From: UMGS755 sp045602005 | Lineage (GTDB): Bacteria; Bacillota; Clostridia; UBA1381; UBA9506 | Reading direction: 5' to 3' | Length of the DNA: 64,000 nt | Assembly (NCBI GenBank): GCA_045602005.1 | Contig: JAZSAS010000010.1 | Location: forward strand, 1 to 64,000 | Shown: piece after piece, positions 34,256 to 42,613 of the stretch | Numbering within the stretch: the first letter of the stretch is position 1 | Layout: each line of letters starts with the position of its first letter | Notes under the pieces: generated by a model | What the model saw: only the letters and a program-made list of their open reading frames with translations | Database searches by the model: none | What the model was told of the DNA's origin: nothing | Translations under genes and position numbers: made by a program

Positions 34256-35335
34256 TTATAACAATGTTGCATAAACTGAGGCTTCCTCCGCTTCGGTTAA
34301 AGGCCACAGATTCTGGCTGACGTTTTTAGCCCCAATGGCCTTTTTAGCAAAGGCTTGCACCTCGTTTTGCGTTAAGGTGATTGTCTCGGGAATCAGCTTT
34401 TTGATGACTGCGCAGAGACTGTTAGCATCTGGTGCACCAAAGGCTTTTAAAACCGGTGCCAGACGGCTGGCTGCATGCTTTTCGCAAAGCCTGATAAAAC
34501 CGGGCAGCAACAGTGCATTCGCTCTGCCGTGGGGTACATTTTTAAAATAGGTCAGCGGATAGCCCATGGAGTGCACAACGACAGTGCCCGTGTGGGCAAT
34601 TGCCATGCCGGCAAGGCAGGAGGCCAGCAGTAGAGTTTCATAATCTGGTGTTTTGTTTAAAACACCGGGAATTGCAGCAGAAAGCCGCTGCAGGGCTGCC
34701 TGGGCATAAACCTCAGAGGCAGGGGTCGAGCGGCGGCAGAGCATGCTCTCTAGAGCATGGCTCAGGGCATCTGCCGTGGTATCAAGTAAAACCGGATATG
34801 GGAGAGAATGCAGATAATCCGGGTCTAAAAACGCAACCTTTGAAAAGCTTGCCGGATGGGCAAAGCTTTTTTTGTTTTCAATTTCCGGCACGGTGAGCAC
34901 GGAATAGGGTGTTACTTCGCTGCCTGTGCCGGCAGTTAAGGGCACCGACAGCAGAGGCAGAGGGGTGTTGGTTAGCGTGTTAAAGATTTCCATGGGCGCA
35001 ATTTCATTCACAGCATATGCCCCAATGGCTTTAGCAGCATCCATAGGAGAGCCGCCGCCAATGGCAATGATGAAATCGGCACCAAAGTCTCTGGCTACTT
35101 GACCGCCCTCATAGCAGGTTAAAACGCTGGGGTTATTTTCTACACGGTCAAAAATTTCCCAGCAAATATTTTGTTGCTGTAAAGCCGCTGTCACATCCTG
35201 CAGCGCGCCGCTTTTTTGTGCACTGGTTCTGCCGGTAACAATCAAGGCACGTTTGCCGTATTCTGAAAAGCAAGCGGCATTTTGTTGAATGCAACCTTTC
35301 CCCAGAAACACCCGGGTGGGAATGTAAAGTTCCAT
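34256..35335 (-). CDS. iron-containing alcohol dehydrogenase
   Basis: The 359-aa protein belongs to the group III metal-dependent dehydrogenases. The NAD(P) motif GGGSPMDAAK is at 93-102. The metal ligands Asp189, His193, His255 and His269 are all in place (TTADALSHALE, VVHSMGYPL, VPHGRANALLLP), so it should be active. The substrate is open: alcohols, butanol-type aldehydes or glycerol are all seen in this family. The start lies just after the rapZ stop (TAAGATG), so they share a transcript. Confidence 0.88.
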   Translation of the reverse strand: MELYIPTRVFLGKGCIQQNAACFSEYGKRALIVTGRTSAQKSGALQDVTAALQQQNICWEIFDRVENNPSVLTCYEGGQVARDFGADFIIAIGGGSPMDAAKAIGAYAVNEIAPMEIFNTLTNTPLPLLSVPLTAGTGSEVTPYSVLTVPEIENKKSFAHPASFSKVAFLDPDYLHSLPYPVLLDTTADALSHALESMLCRRSTPASEVYAQAALQRLSAAIPGVLNKTPDYETLLLASCLAGMAIAHTGTVVVHSMGYPLTYFKNVPHGRANALLLPGFIRLCEKHAASRLAPVLKAFGAPDANSLCAVIKKLIPETITLTQNEVQAFAKKAIGAKNVSQNLWPLTEAEEASVYATLL

Positions 35336-35336
35336 C

Positions 35337-36209
35337 TTAGTCTCCCCCTTGTCCTGATTTCATGTCACGGTGGGTGACAATGGTGTAGTAATTCTTTTGC
35401 TTCAGTTCGTTTCCTAAGGCTGTTGCCACTGCAACAGAGCGGTGTTTGCCGCCGGTGCAACCAATGCCAATGGCAAGATGTGTTTTGCCTTCTTCCACAT
35501 ATTGCGGCAAGAGAAAGTTAATCATGTCGCTGAGCTTTTCCATAAAAGCTTTGGTTACGTCACAATTCATCACATAATCACGCACCGGGGCATCTAAGCC
35601 TGTTTGGTTCCGAAGTTCCGGTTCATAAAAGGGATTGGGCAGAAACCGCACATCAAACACCAAGTCGGTGTCTAGAGGAATGCCCCGTTTAAAACCAAAG
35701 GAAATAATGTTCACGTTAATGTTTTCAAATTTTTGACGAGATTCAAACAACGCAAGAATCTGCTCTCTAAGCTGCTTTGTTATGAGCCCGGTGGTGCTGA
35801 TGATGTGGTCAGCTTTATCACGGATTTCAAAGAGGAGGCGGCGTTCGGTTTCAATGCCATCAATCAACAGACCGCCCTTAGCATGGGGATGCTTACGCCG
35901 GGTTTCTTTATAACGTTTGATAATGGTTTCATCACTTGCCTCTAAAAACAGAACCTCGCAGTTATAACCTGTTGTTTTTTTCAGCTTGGTGATTTCGTCT
36001 GCCAGACGCATGATTTTGTCACCGCTTCTGGCATCGACCACAAAAGCAATTTTATCCATTGCAATGTTGGAGTTCTGGCACAGAGTGACAAATTGTGTAA
36101 TCAGCGTAGGCGGAATATTATCAATACAATAATAGCCGATGTCCTCCAAAATGTGAACAACGGTGGTTTTTCCGGCACCGGACATGCCTGTTACAATAAT
36201 AAATTGCAT
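35337..36209 (-). CDS. rapZ: RNase adapter/nucleotide-binding protein RapZ (YvcJ)
   Basis: RapZ/YvcJ is a P-loop protein. In E. coli it controls glmS through the GlmZ small RNA; in Bacillus it affects competence. Walker A GMSGAGKT is at 8-15. The C-terminal domain has the family pattern FGFKRGIPLDTDLVFDVRFLPNP, given here as FGFKRGIPLDTD and VFDVRFLPNP, and IGIGCTGGKHRSV. The 290-aa length is normal. In most Firmicutes it is followed by yvcK and whiA; here an alcohol dehydrogenase and lysA follow. It lies next to glmM, an interesting parallel to the glucosamine link of the E. coli protein. Confidence 0.93.
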   Translation of the reverse strand: MQFIIVTGMSGAGKTTVVHILEDIGYYCIDNIPPTLITQFVTLCQNSNIAMDKIAFVVDARSGDKIMRLADEITKLKKTTGYNCEVLFLEASDETIIKRYKETRRKHPHAKGGLLIDGIETERRLLFEIRDKADHIISTTGLITKQLREQILALFESRQKFENINVNIISFGFKRGIPLDTDLVFDVRFLPNPFYEPELRNQTGLDAPVRDYVMNCDVTKAFMEKLSDMINFLLPQYVEEGKTHLAIGIGCTGGKHRSVAVATALGNELKQKNYYTIVTHRDMKSGQGGD

Positions 36210-36334
36210 AACGTCCCCTCGTCCTTCTAACTTATTCTGCAGTAACAGATAATGCTGACAAAATTTTTAAATAATGTTTTTCTATCAAAATGGCAACAAC
36301 AAGAGCACCTTTCTCAATGAACGAAATAGCACTT

Positions 36335-37684
36335 TTAGCCTAAACGTGCTTCAATGAGTTTGGCAAGATACTTTGCTTTCTGTGTGATGATATTCAAATC
36401 AGGACCTTCCAGCATCACGCGAACACACGGCTCTGTGCCGGAAGGACGAATCAACACCCGGCCAGAGTCTGCCAGTTCGTTTTCCAACTGGGCAATTTCA
36501 TCTTTAATGACCTCATCCTTTGCAAAATCCTCTTTTTTAGAGTTTTGCACCTTGGCATTCACCGTTACCTGTGGCAGGGTTTTAAATACCTCAGAAAGCT
36601 CGGAGAGTTTCTGGCCGGATTTTTTTATAATGGAAAGAAGTTGCAGCGCAGACAGCAGTCCGTCACCGGTGGTGTTGTTTTCAAGGAAAATAATGTGCCC
36701 TGATTGTTCGCCACCTAAAATATAACCGCTTTTAAGCATTTCCTCTAAAACATAGCGGTCACCCACACGGGTTTGAACAATGTTAATGCCCTTTTCTTTG
36801 GCGGCCAGTATCAGCCCCAGATTTGTCATCACGGTGGTGACCAGCGTATCCTTCACTAACCGGCCCTTTTCTTTTAAGAAATTGGCACAAATGAACATGA
36901 TTTTGTCGCCGTCAATCAAGTTGCCTTTTTCATCCACGGCCAGCAAACGGTCAGCATCACCATCGAAGGTCAGTCCCAAATCCACATCAATATTTTTCAC
37001 ATATTGTTGAAATTCTTTGGTGTGGGTGGAGCCGCAATTGTGATTGATGTTGGTGCCGGTGGGGTGGTTATGAACCACGAAAGCTTCAGCTCCCAGCTCC
37101 ACAATGACCTTCACCGTGCTTTTATAGCTGGCGCCGTTCGCACAGTCAACAGCAATGCGCAGACCCTTTAGGTCACAATCGATGGTGCTTTTTGCAAAAT
37201 CAATATAGTCCCGCAGTGCGGTTTCGCAGGTTTCAACTGTTCCCACAGCATCACCTGTGGGGCAGAGGATTTCTTCGCTGTCATCTAAGATGATGGCTTC
37301 GATTCGTTCTTCAATTGCATCACTTAATTTATAGCCGTTGGCATTGAAAATTTTAATACCGTTGTATTCAGCTGCGTTGTGTGATGCGGAAATTACGATG
37401 CCGGCATCGGCTTCGTATTTTCTGGTTAAATAAGCCACAGCCGGAGTGGGAATGATGCCCAAATTTACAACGCTGGCACCTACAGAGCAAAGTCCGGAAG
37501 CCAGTGCCGACTCCAGCATATCACCGGAAAGGCGAGAATCCTTTCCAATGAGAATTTTTGGCTTGTGGTGAGTTTCCTTTGTTAAGACATAAGCTGCAGC
37601 CTTGCCGATTTGCATGGCCAGCTCACAGGTCAGTTCGAGATTGGCAATACCCCGAACGCCGTCAGTACCAAATAGTCTACCCAA
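36335..37684 (-). CDS. glmM: phosphoglucosamine mutase
   Basis: GlmM interconverts glucosamine 6-phosphate and glucosamine 1-phosphate for UDP-GlcNAc and wall synthesis. The phosphoserine loop is VISASHNAAEYNG with Ser101. The magnesium loop is FDGDADR. The N-terminus GRLFGTDGVRGIAN is diagnostic. The C-terminal phosphate site is RPSGTEPCVRVM. It is 449 aa. A TTG start at 37684 follows AGGAGG. The 125 bases between it and rapZ contain no gene and no clear terminator. Confidence 0.95.
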   Translation of the reverse strand: MGRLFGTDGVRGIANLELTCELAMQIGKAAAYVLTKETHHKPKILIGKDSRLSGDMLESALASGLCSVGASVVNLGIIPTPAVAYLTRKYEADAGIVISASHNAAEYNGIKIFNANGYKLSDAIEERIEAIILDDSEEILCPTGDAVGTVETCETALRDYIDFAKSTIDCDLKGLRIAVDCANGASYKSTVKVIVELGAEAFVVHNHPTGTNINHNCGSTHTKEFQQYVKNIDVDLGLTFDGDADRLLAVDEKGNLIDGDKIMFICANFLKEKGRLVKDTLVTTVMTNLGLILAAKEKGINIVQTRVGDRYVLEEMLKSGYILGGEQSGHIIFLENNTTGDGLLSALQLLSIIKKSGQKLSELSEVFKTLPQVTVNAKVQNSKKEDFAKDEVIKDEIAQLENELADSGRVLIRPSGTEPCVRVMLEGPDLNIITQKAKYLAKLIEARLG

Positions 37685-37741
37685 GTGTAGCGACCTCCTG
37701 TATTTAATTGCTTACAATGGAATATTGTACTCACTTTTTTT

Positions 37742-37770
37742 ATTTTATCACATTTTTTTATAAATGTAAA
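37742..37770 (-). promoter_or_regulatory. sigma-A promoter of glmM
   Basis: On the minus strand TTTACA (37770-37765), 17 bases, TAAAAT (37747-37742), 58 bases before the TTG start. Confidence 0.6.
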
Positions 37771-37836
37771 AGGTTTTTAGAAAAATTGTCCATAATAATT
37801 ATGAATTGAAGTATTGTATTTTAAGGAGTTTGTATC

Positions 37837-38109
37837 ATGATTGTTGCTTTAGAAAATGGGTTAGAAAAATTTCATAATATTCTTCTGGAAAGGGGACATC
37901 AGGTTGTGCCTCTATATGGTCATGGGGGTGGTGTTGATGCGATTATATATCAAAATGAGACTATTTTTGAACTCCCCCTTTCTCCCCAAAACTACAGTGG
38001 CGAAGAGGGAGGCATTTTTATGGTGTGTGCCAGGGGGCTGGAGCCTGAACAGTTGGCAGAAATTTTGGAGCATAGGGCCTATGGCGGAAAGGGTCTGTTT
38101 GAACTTTAA
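37837..38109 (+). CDS. YkuS-like small protein (UPF0180)
   Basis: The 90-aa protein begins IVALENGLEKFHNILLERGHQVV, cited as VALENGLEKFHNILLERGH, which matches the YkuS/UPF0180 pattern of an N-terminal helix then a short strand; the function of that family is unknown. The ATG at 37837 follows AAGGAG. It is divergent from glmM and stands alone upstream of the nifS promoter. It contains a GHGGGVD stretch not usual in the family, so the match is moderate. Confidence 0.6.
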   Translation: MIVALENGLEKFHNILLERGHQVVPLYGHGGGVDAIIYQNETIFELPLSPQNYSGEEGGIFMVCARGLEPEQLAEILEHRAYGGKGLFEL

Positions 38110-38152
38110 GACAAAAAAGTTCAAACACTTCTGAAATTTATTGATTTTTTTA

Positions 38153-38181
38153 TTGAAGTTTTATCAAAAGTGATGTATAAT
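38153..38181 (+). promoter_or_regulatory. sigma-A promoter of nifS-nifU-queT
   Basis: TTGAAG (38153-38158), 17 bases, TATAAT (38176-38181). The leader contains a small hairpin, TCAAGGC/GCCTTGA (38208-38227). No IscR-type regulator gene is adjacent. Confidence 0.7.
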
Positions 38182-38252
38182 AATAGTGTTATATATTTTT
38201 GCTTTTTTCAAGGCCGAAAAGCCTTGATGCATTTTATAGAGGCTGGTGACAT

Positions 38253-39419
38253 ATGAGTAAATTTGTATATTTAGATAACAGTGCCACAACGCCGGTAAAA
38301 CCGGAGGTTTTGGCGGCAATGTTACCATATTTGAAAGAGGAGTATGGGAATCCGTCCTCGATTTACAGAAAAGCTGCCGCATCTGAATTGGCAGTGGTAA
38401 CTGCCAGAAAACAAGTGGCAGAGGCACTGGGTGCTGAGCCATCGGAAATTTTCTTTACCGCATGCGGCACCGAGGCCGACAACTGGGCCATTAAGGGTGT
38501 TGCTTTTGCAAATCAGAATAAGGGCAAACACATTATTTCTTCTCAAATTGAGCACCATGCTGTGCTGCATACCCTGGAGTATCTGGAAAAGCAAGGCTTC
38601 TCCGTGACCTACCTTCCTGTGGACGAGGAGGGAAAGGTGCGTCCTGAGGATTTGCAAAATGCCATTCGGGAGGATACGATTTTAGTAACCATCATGATGG
38701 CGAACAACGAAATTGGTACCATTGAACCTATTAGTGAGTTAGCGGCCATTGCAGCTGAAAAAAACATTCTGTTTCATACTGATGCTGTGCAGGCGGTTGG
38801 GTCCATTCCCGTTGATGTTAAAACATTAGGGGTTAATCTTTTGTCTCTGTCTGCTCATAAATTTGGCGGCCCTAAGGGTGTTGGTGCTTTGTATATCAAA
38901 AAAGGCACGAAGATTGATACCTTTATGCATGGCGGGGCACAGGAAAGAAATCGCCGTGCCGGCACAGAAAACGTGGCCGGTATTGCCGGCTTGGGCAAGG
39001 CTATCACCCTTGCAACGGCCAACCTTGCTGAAAAGCAAGAACGAATTGAGGCATTGCGGGATAAGCTGATTCAAGGCGTTTTAGATATGATTCCTGATTC
39101 ACACGTTAATGGTTCATTGGTAGACCGTCTTCCCGGAAATGCCAATTTCTGCTTCCGGTATATTGAGGGAGAGGCACTGCTTCTGCGGCTTGATGCTAAG
39201 GGTGTTGCGGCATCTAGCGGTTCTGCCTGCACCAGCGGTTCGCTAGACCCTTCACATGTGCTTTTGGCATTGGGTTTGCCTCATGAGATTGCACATGGTT
39301 CTCTGCGGTTGTCGATTGGCGAGCAGAACACAGAGGAGGATGTTGACTATGTGCTGGAGATTTTGCCGGGAATTGTGCAGACCTTGCGCATGATGTCCCC
39401 CTTGTATCCGGGTAATTAG
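38253..39419 (+). CDS. nifS: cysteine desulfurase (NifS/IscS type)
   Basis: The enzyme takes sulfur from cysteine for Fe-S cluster assembly and thio-modification of tRNA. The PLP lysine is Lys203 (LSAHKFGGPKG). The active cysteine is Cys326 in SSGSACTSGS, a loop like that of the class I IscS/NifS group. The 388-aa length fits. The ATG at 38253 follows AGAGG and nifU starts 14 bases after the stop. In clostridia this pair serves as the housekeeping assembly system. Confidence 0.94.
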   Translation: MSKFVYLDNSATTPVKPEVLAAMLPYLKEEYGNPSSIYRKAAASELAVVTARKQVAEALGAEPSEIFFTACGTEADNWAIKGVAFANQNKGKHIISSQIEHHAVLHTLEYLEKQGFSVTYLPVDEEGKVRPEDLQNAIREDTILVTIMMANNEIGTIEPISELAAIAAEKNILFHTDAVQAVGSIPVDVKTLGVNLLSLSAHKFGGPKGVGALYIKKGTKIDTFMHGGAQERNRRAGTENVAGIAGLGKAITLATANLAEKQERIEALRDKLIQGVLDMIPDSHVNGSLVDRLPGNANFCFRYIEGEALLLRLDAKGVAASSGSACTSGSLDPSHVLLALGLPHEIAHGSLRLSIGEQNTEEDVDYVLEILPGIVQTLRMMSPLYPGN

Positions 39420-39433
39420 AAAGGAGCTTTTGC

Positions 39434-39865
39434 ATGTATAGCGAAAAAGTTATGGACCATTTTGAAAATCCCAGAAATGTGGGAGAAATTGCAGATGCCA
39501 ACGCAATTGGTCAGGTTGGAAATGCCAAATGCGGCGATATCATGAAGATATATATGAAAATTGAAGATGGTGTGATTCAGGATTGCAGTTTTAAAACCTT
39601 TGGTTGCGGTGCTGCCATTGCCACCAGTTCTATGGCAACTGAAATGGTGAAGGGAAAAACGGTGGAAGAGGCCAGAAAGCTGACTAACGCTGCCGTGATG
39701 GAGGCGCTTGACGGCCTGCCCCCTGCCAAGGTGCATTGTTCTGTTTTGGCTGAGGAGGCCATTGAAGCTGCCATTGAGGATTATTATAAGCGCAACAATC
39801 TGGCATTTGAGCCTAAAAAGCAATGCTCTGGCTGTTGCGGTAGCTGTGACCATCATCATGAATAA
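39434..39865 (+). CDS. nifU: Fe-S cluster scaffold NifU/IscU-like, Cys/His tail
   Basis: The scaffold builds Fe-S clusters with sulfur from NifS. The three conserved cysteines are Cys33 (AKCGD), Cys58 (FGCGAAIA) and Cys102 (KVHCS), with Asp35. The body is IscU-sized (about 125 aa); there is no C-terminal Nfu domain. Residues 131-143 form an unusual metal-binding-like tail, CSGCCGSCDHHHE. The ATG at 39434 follows AAAGGAG. The stop overlaps the queT start region by 8 bases. Confidence 0.93.
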   Translation: MYSEKVMDHFENPRNVGEIADANAIGQVGNAKCGDIMKIYMKIEDGVIQDCSFKTFGCGAAIATSSMATEMVKGKTVEEARKLTNAAVMEALDGLPPAKVHCSVLAEEAIEAAIEDYYKRNNLAFEPKKQCSGCCGSCDHHHE

Positions 39866-40331
39866 GGTGAAAAAGCTGGTTTATGGTGCTGTTGTGGCGG
39901 CTGTTTATGCTGTTTTGACCTTGCTGTTTTCCTGGATTTCTTATGGGCCTATTCAGTTTCGGATTTCAGAAGTAATGACAGTGTTGCCGATTTTTGCACC
40001 ATATTCCATTTCAGGGCTAACAATTGGTTGCATTGTTGCCAACCTCGTTGGAGGTTATGGCATTTATGATATTGTATTTGGCTCGTTGGCAACTTTGGTG
40101 GGAGCCATAGGCACATGGCTTTTGAGAAAAAGACCTGTATTGGCCGTGCTGTCACCGGTGATATCCAACAGCCTGATTGTGGGTAGCATGCTGTATTTCG
40201 TAGTGCCGGATTCGGCAGCGCTTTGGCTGAATATGTTCACAGTGGGTGTAGGGGAGTTGGTTATTTGTGTGGGTTTGGGCTTGCCGTTATGCCGACTTCT
40301 TGAAAAGCGTCCAGAGCTGTTGGGGAACTGA
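39858..40331 (+). CDS. queT: QueT-family ECF substrate-binding protein
   Basis: QueT is the membrane S component for queuosine precursors, powered by the shared ECF module. The 157 residues include about five to six hydrophobic segments and the family pattern GPIQFRISEVMTVLPIFAP. IGCIVANLVGG is also typical. The ATG at 39858 overlaps the end of nifU with no clear binding site, so translation is probably coupled. No preQ1 riboswitch is seen. The energising genes ecfA1, ecfA2 and ecfT are at 52965-55512. The 3' end overlaps a minus-strand ORF by 71 bases. Confidence 0.88.
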   Translation: MNKVKKLVYGAVVAAVYAVLTLLFSWISYGPIQFRISEVMTVLPIFAPYSISGLTIGCIVANLVGGYGIYDIVFGSLATLVGAIGTWLLRKRPVLAVLSPVISNSLIVGSMLYFVVPDSAALWLNMFTVGVGELVICVGLGLPLCRLLEKRPELLGN

Positions 40332-40656
40332 TAATTTTCAGAAATTCTCCTCTGGTTATGGGGTGAAGTCCTGAAAATTCTTTACATAATGCATGAGTGA
40401 TAGCATCAGATTCCGGGTCAGGGAAATCCATTAGTAGAAAGACAGCGTCTTTGCAATTGGACATCTCACAACGAAGAGAATATTCCAGTTGCTCCGGAAG
40501 AACATTTGATGCATCAATAACGTGGAATTTTCGCAACTGTCCATTCTGTTTGCCCGGATAGCGCATGAAAAAGTGAATCAGTTGTTCTGTTAGGTTGAAC
40601 ACAGCATAAATCAACAAAAACAGCATAACGGAATCTTTCAGTATTGATAAGAACAT
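40261..40656 (-). CDS. hypothetical protein with one membrane segment
   Basis: The 131-aa ORF starts at ATG 40656 after GAGGTGA. Residues 3-28 form a hydrophobic helix (FLSILKDSVMLFLLIYAVF), followed by a soluble part with a VIDASNVLPEQLEYSLRCEM stretch and MDFPDPESDAITHAL. The layout, a short membrane anchor then a domain reminiscent of small clostridial proteins of unknown role, is not enough to name it. Its 3' end runs 71 bases into queT on the opposite strand. It is divergent from the NiaX-like gene. Coding is likely from the binding site and the protein-like composition. Confidence 0.6.
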   Translation of the reverse strand: MFLSILKDSVMLFLLIYAVFNLTEQLIHFFMRYPGKQNGQLRKFHVIDASNVLPEQLEYSLRCEMSNCKDAVFLLMDFPDPESDAITHALCKEFSGLHPITRGEFLKIISSPTALDAFQEVGITASPNPHK

Positions 40657-40742
40657 AAGAGTCACCTCGGTTTATCATATGTTCTTTTTAATAAAAAGTT
40701 ACTGTAAAAAAAGCCTTGTGTGAGGCAGAAGGAGTATCAATC

Positions 40743-41291
40743 ATGAACAAAAAATCAACAATGGATGTCAAAAAACTCACTGTGTCGGCACTTTTGACGG
40801 CAATTGCCATTCTCATTCCAATGGTTATGCCCATTAAAATTAGAGTAGAGCCGATTTTTTCAGCTACCTTGGCAGCACATGTGCCCGGTATTTTAGCTAT
40901 GTTTATCGGTCCTTTTGCCGTGGTGGGAACAGCTATCGGCAGTGCTATCGGTTTCTTTCAGCTGGGCCCCTGGGTTGCTGCCCGCGCGTTTATGCATCTG
41001 CTTTTTGGCCTTTGCGGTTACTACATGATAAAAAAGAACTATAACATCTTTTTCGTTATTTTGTTAACCGGCGTGATTCATGCTGTTAGTGAAATGGTAG
41101 TGGGATTGGTATCTCTGCCTTTTGTAACAGTGCCGGCAAGCGGTGTGCTGATGTATATTCTGGCAACAATTGGTCTTGGAACCTTCATTCATCACTGTAT
41201 TGATTTTGCCATTGTGATGGTGATTTACAAGCCTTTGCAGGCAGCAAAAATTCTGCCAGGACCTCTTACATATAAGAAATTCAAGGCGTAA
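40743..41291 (+). CDS. ECF substrate-binding protein, NiaX-like
   Basis: The 182-aa membrane protein shows features of ECF S components, most like the NiaX niacin group: LTVSALLTAIAILIPMVMP near the N-terminus, EPIFSATLAAHVPGILAMF and GPFAVVGTAIGSAIGFF. About six hydrophobic segments are visible. It should need the EcfA1/A2/T module. The substrate is inferred from similarity only; another vitamin is possible. The ATG at 40743 follows AGAAGGAG. It is a single-gene unit ended by the terminator at 41302-41348. Confidence 0.7.
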   Translation: MNKKSTMDVKKLTVSALLTAIAILIPMVMPIKIRVEPIFSATLAAHVPGILAMFIGPFAVVGTAIGSAIGFFQLGPWVAARAFMHLLFGLCGYYMIKKNYNIFFVILLTGVIHAVSEMVVGLVSLPFVTVPASGVLMYILATIGLGTFIHHCIDFAIVMVIYKPLQAAKILPGPLTYKKFKA

Positions 41292-41301
41292 TTCGCATAA
41301 A

Positions 41302-41348
41302 AAAAAACGGGACAGCGGTGTAAAATCATTTCCGCTGTCCCGTTTTTT
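41302..41348. terminator. bidirectional terminator
   Basis: A 17-bp perfect stem (41302-41318 with 41332-41348), core CGGGACAGCGG, with A-run and T-run on either side, placed between the plus-strand NiaX-like gene and the minus-strand coaX. Confidence 0.9.
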
Positions 41349-41351
41349 ATT

Positions 41352-42131
41352 TTATTGATTTTTGACTGTTTCTTCATAAATCAGTCGCAGACCTTCCAAA
41401 GTTAAATCACGGTTAATGTCGGTGATTTCTTTAGAAATGCCGGCAATGAGTTTAGAGAGACCGCCGGTTGCAATCACACGCACATTCGGTTCGCCCAGTT
41501 CCTCTTTAATTCTGCGAACAATGGCATCTACCATACCGGCATAGCCATATACAATACCTGATTGCATGGAATGTTCTGTGTTTTTTCCAATTACCGTCAC
41601 CGGACGAACAATTTCCACCCGAGGCAGCTTGGAGGTTTTTTCAACCAAAGCATCCATGGAGATTTTTAAACCGGGATAAATCACACCGCCCAAATAATCT
41701 CCCTTGCCCGACATGGTGCAGAACGTGGTGGCAGTGCCGAAATCAATGATGATGACCGGACCGCCATATAACCGATATGCCGCAAAGGCATTTACCAAGC
41801 GATCAGCACCCAATTCGCCGGGATTGTCTGTTAAAATATTAATGCCCAGCTGTGCACTGCCGGGATGAATAACAGTAGGCAGCTTGCCCAGATATTTTTT
41901 AGATGCATTTACCAGGGAATGCATAATTGGAGGCACCACAGAAGAAATCATTACATCGCAAATTTCTTCAGGGCAAATGCCGGCATTTTGCAAAATATGA
42001 GAAAAAAACAAGCCAATTTCGTCAGAGGATTTGTTCTTGTCTGTTGCCATGCGGTAGCTGGCAATCAGCTTATCTCCCTTATAAAATCCCAAAACAATAT
42101 TGGTGTTTCCAACGTCAATCACAAAAAGCAT
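41352..42131 (-). CDS. coaX: type III pantothenate kinase
   Basis: CoaX phosphorylates pantothenate, the first step of coenzyme A synthesis, and belongs to the acetate-kinase-like fold. MLFVIDVGNTNIVLGFY starts the protein with the phosphate loop, and GADRLVNAFAAY and DFGTATTFC mark the pantothenate and ATP sites. The 259-aa length is typical. The ATG at 42131 follows AAGGAGG. It is the last gene of the hisZ-led unit. Confidence 0.95.
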   Translation of the reverse strand: MLFVIDVGNTNIVLGFYKGDKLIASYRMATDKNKSSDEIGLFFSHILQNAGICPEEICDVMISSVVPPIMHSLVNASKKYLGKLPTVIHPGSAQLGINILTDNPGELGADRLVNAFAAYRLYGGPVIIIDFGTATTFCTMSGKGDYLGGVIYPGLKISMDALVEKTSKLPRVEIVRPVTVIGKNTEHSMQSGIVYGYAGMVDAIVRRIKEELGEPNVRVIATGGLSKLIAGISKEITDINRDLTLEGLRLIYEETVKNQ

Positions 42132-42142
42132 AACAAGCCTCC

Positions 42143-42613
42143 TTAAGGTAAATCAAAAAATTCTGCAGATAGTTTTCCCTCTGCAACTGTTAGTATCGCA
42201 TAAGAACAACCCGGGTAGCACAGAGAACCGGGATTGATTATGTGAATGTTCCCAACCCGCTGGTCAGTGCGCTGGTGGGTGTGCCCAAACAACACAGCCT
42301 GACAATCATTTTGATGGGCCTTGCGGATGAGTCCCTCCCAATCTCTTTTCACACGTTCCAAATGACCGTGGGTGATATAAAAACGAACACCTTCAAGCTC
42401 TACAATGCGAAAATAGGGCAAGTCAGACTGCCAATCATTATTTCCGCAAACGGCAAGCATTGCAAGGTGGGGTGGTACTACACAGGTGATATATTCAAAG
42501 TCTCGCTCCATGTCTCCGCAATGAATAATCATGTCTAAAGAACCGCATTGTGCCAGAACATCGTCAATCCGGTTGGTGTCGTTATGCGTGTCGCTTAACA
42601 GTAAAATTCTCAT
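42143..42613 (-). CDS. metallophosphoesterase, YfcE/MJ0936 type
   Basis: The 156-aa protein shows the small calcineurin-like phosphodiesterase motifs: SDTHND, HCGDMER, GNND, THGHLE and FGHTHQ. Such enzymes cleave phosphodiester model substrates; the natural substrate is not known. The ATG overlaps the hisH stop (ATGA), so it is in the same operon. Confidence 0.88.
   Translation of the reverse strand: MRILLLSDTHNDTNRIDDVLAQCGSLDMIIHCGDMERDFEYITCVVPPHLAMLAVCGNNDWQSDLPYFRIVELEGVRFYITHGHLERVKRDWEGLIRKAHQNDCQAVLFGHTHQRTDQRVGNIHIINPGSLCYPGCSYAILTVAEGKLSAEFFDLP

Noticed and set aside
39866..39900. preQ1 riboswitch for queT
   Set aside because: queT starts inside nifU, so there is no leader to hold one.
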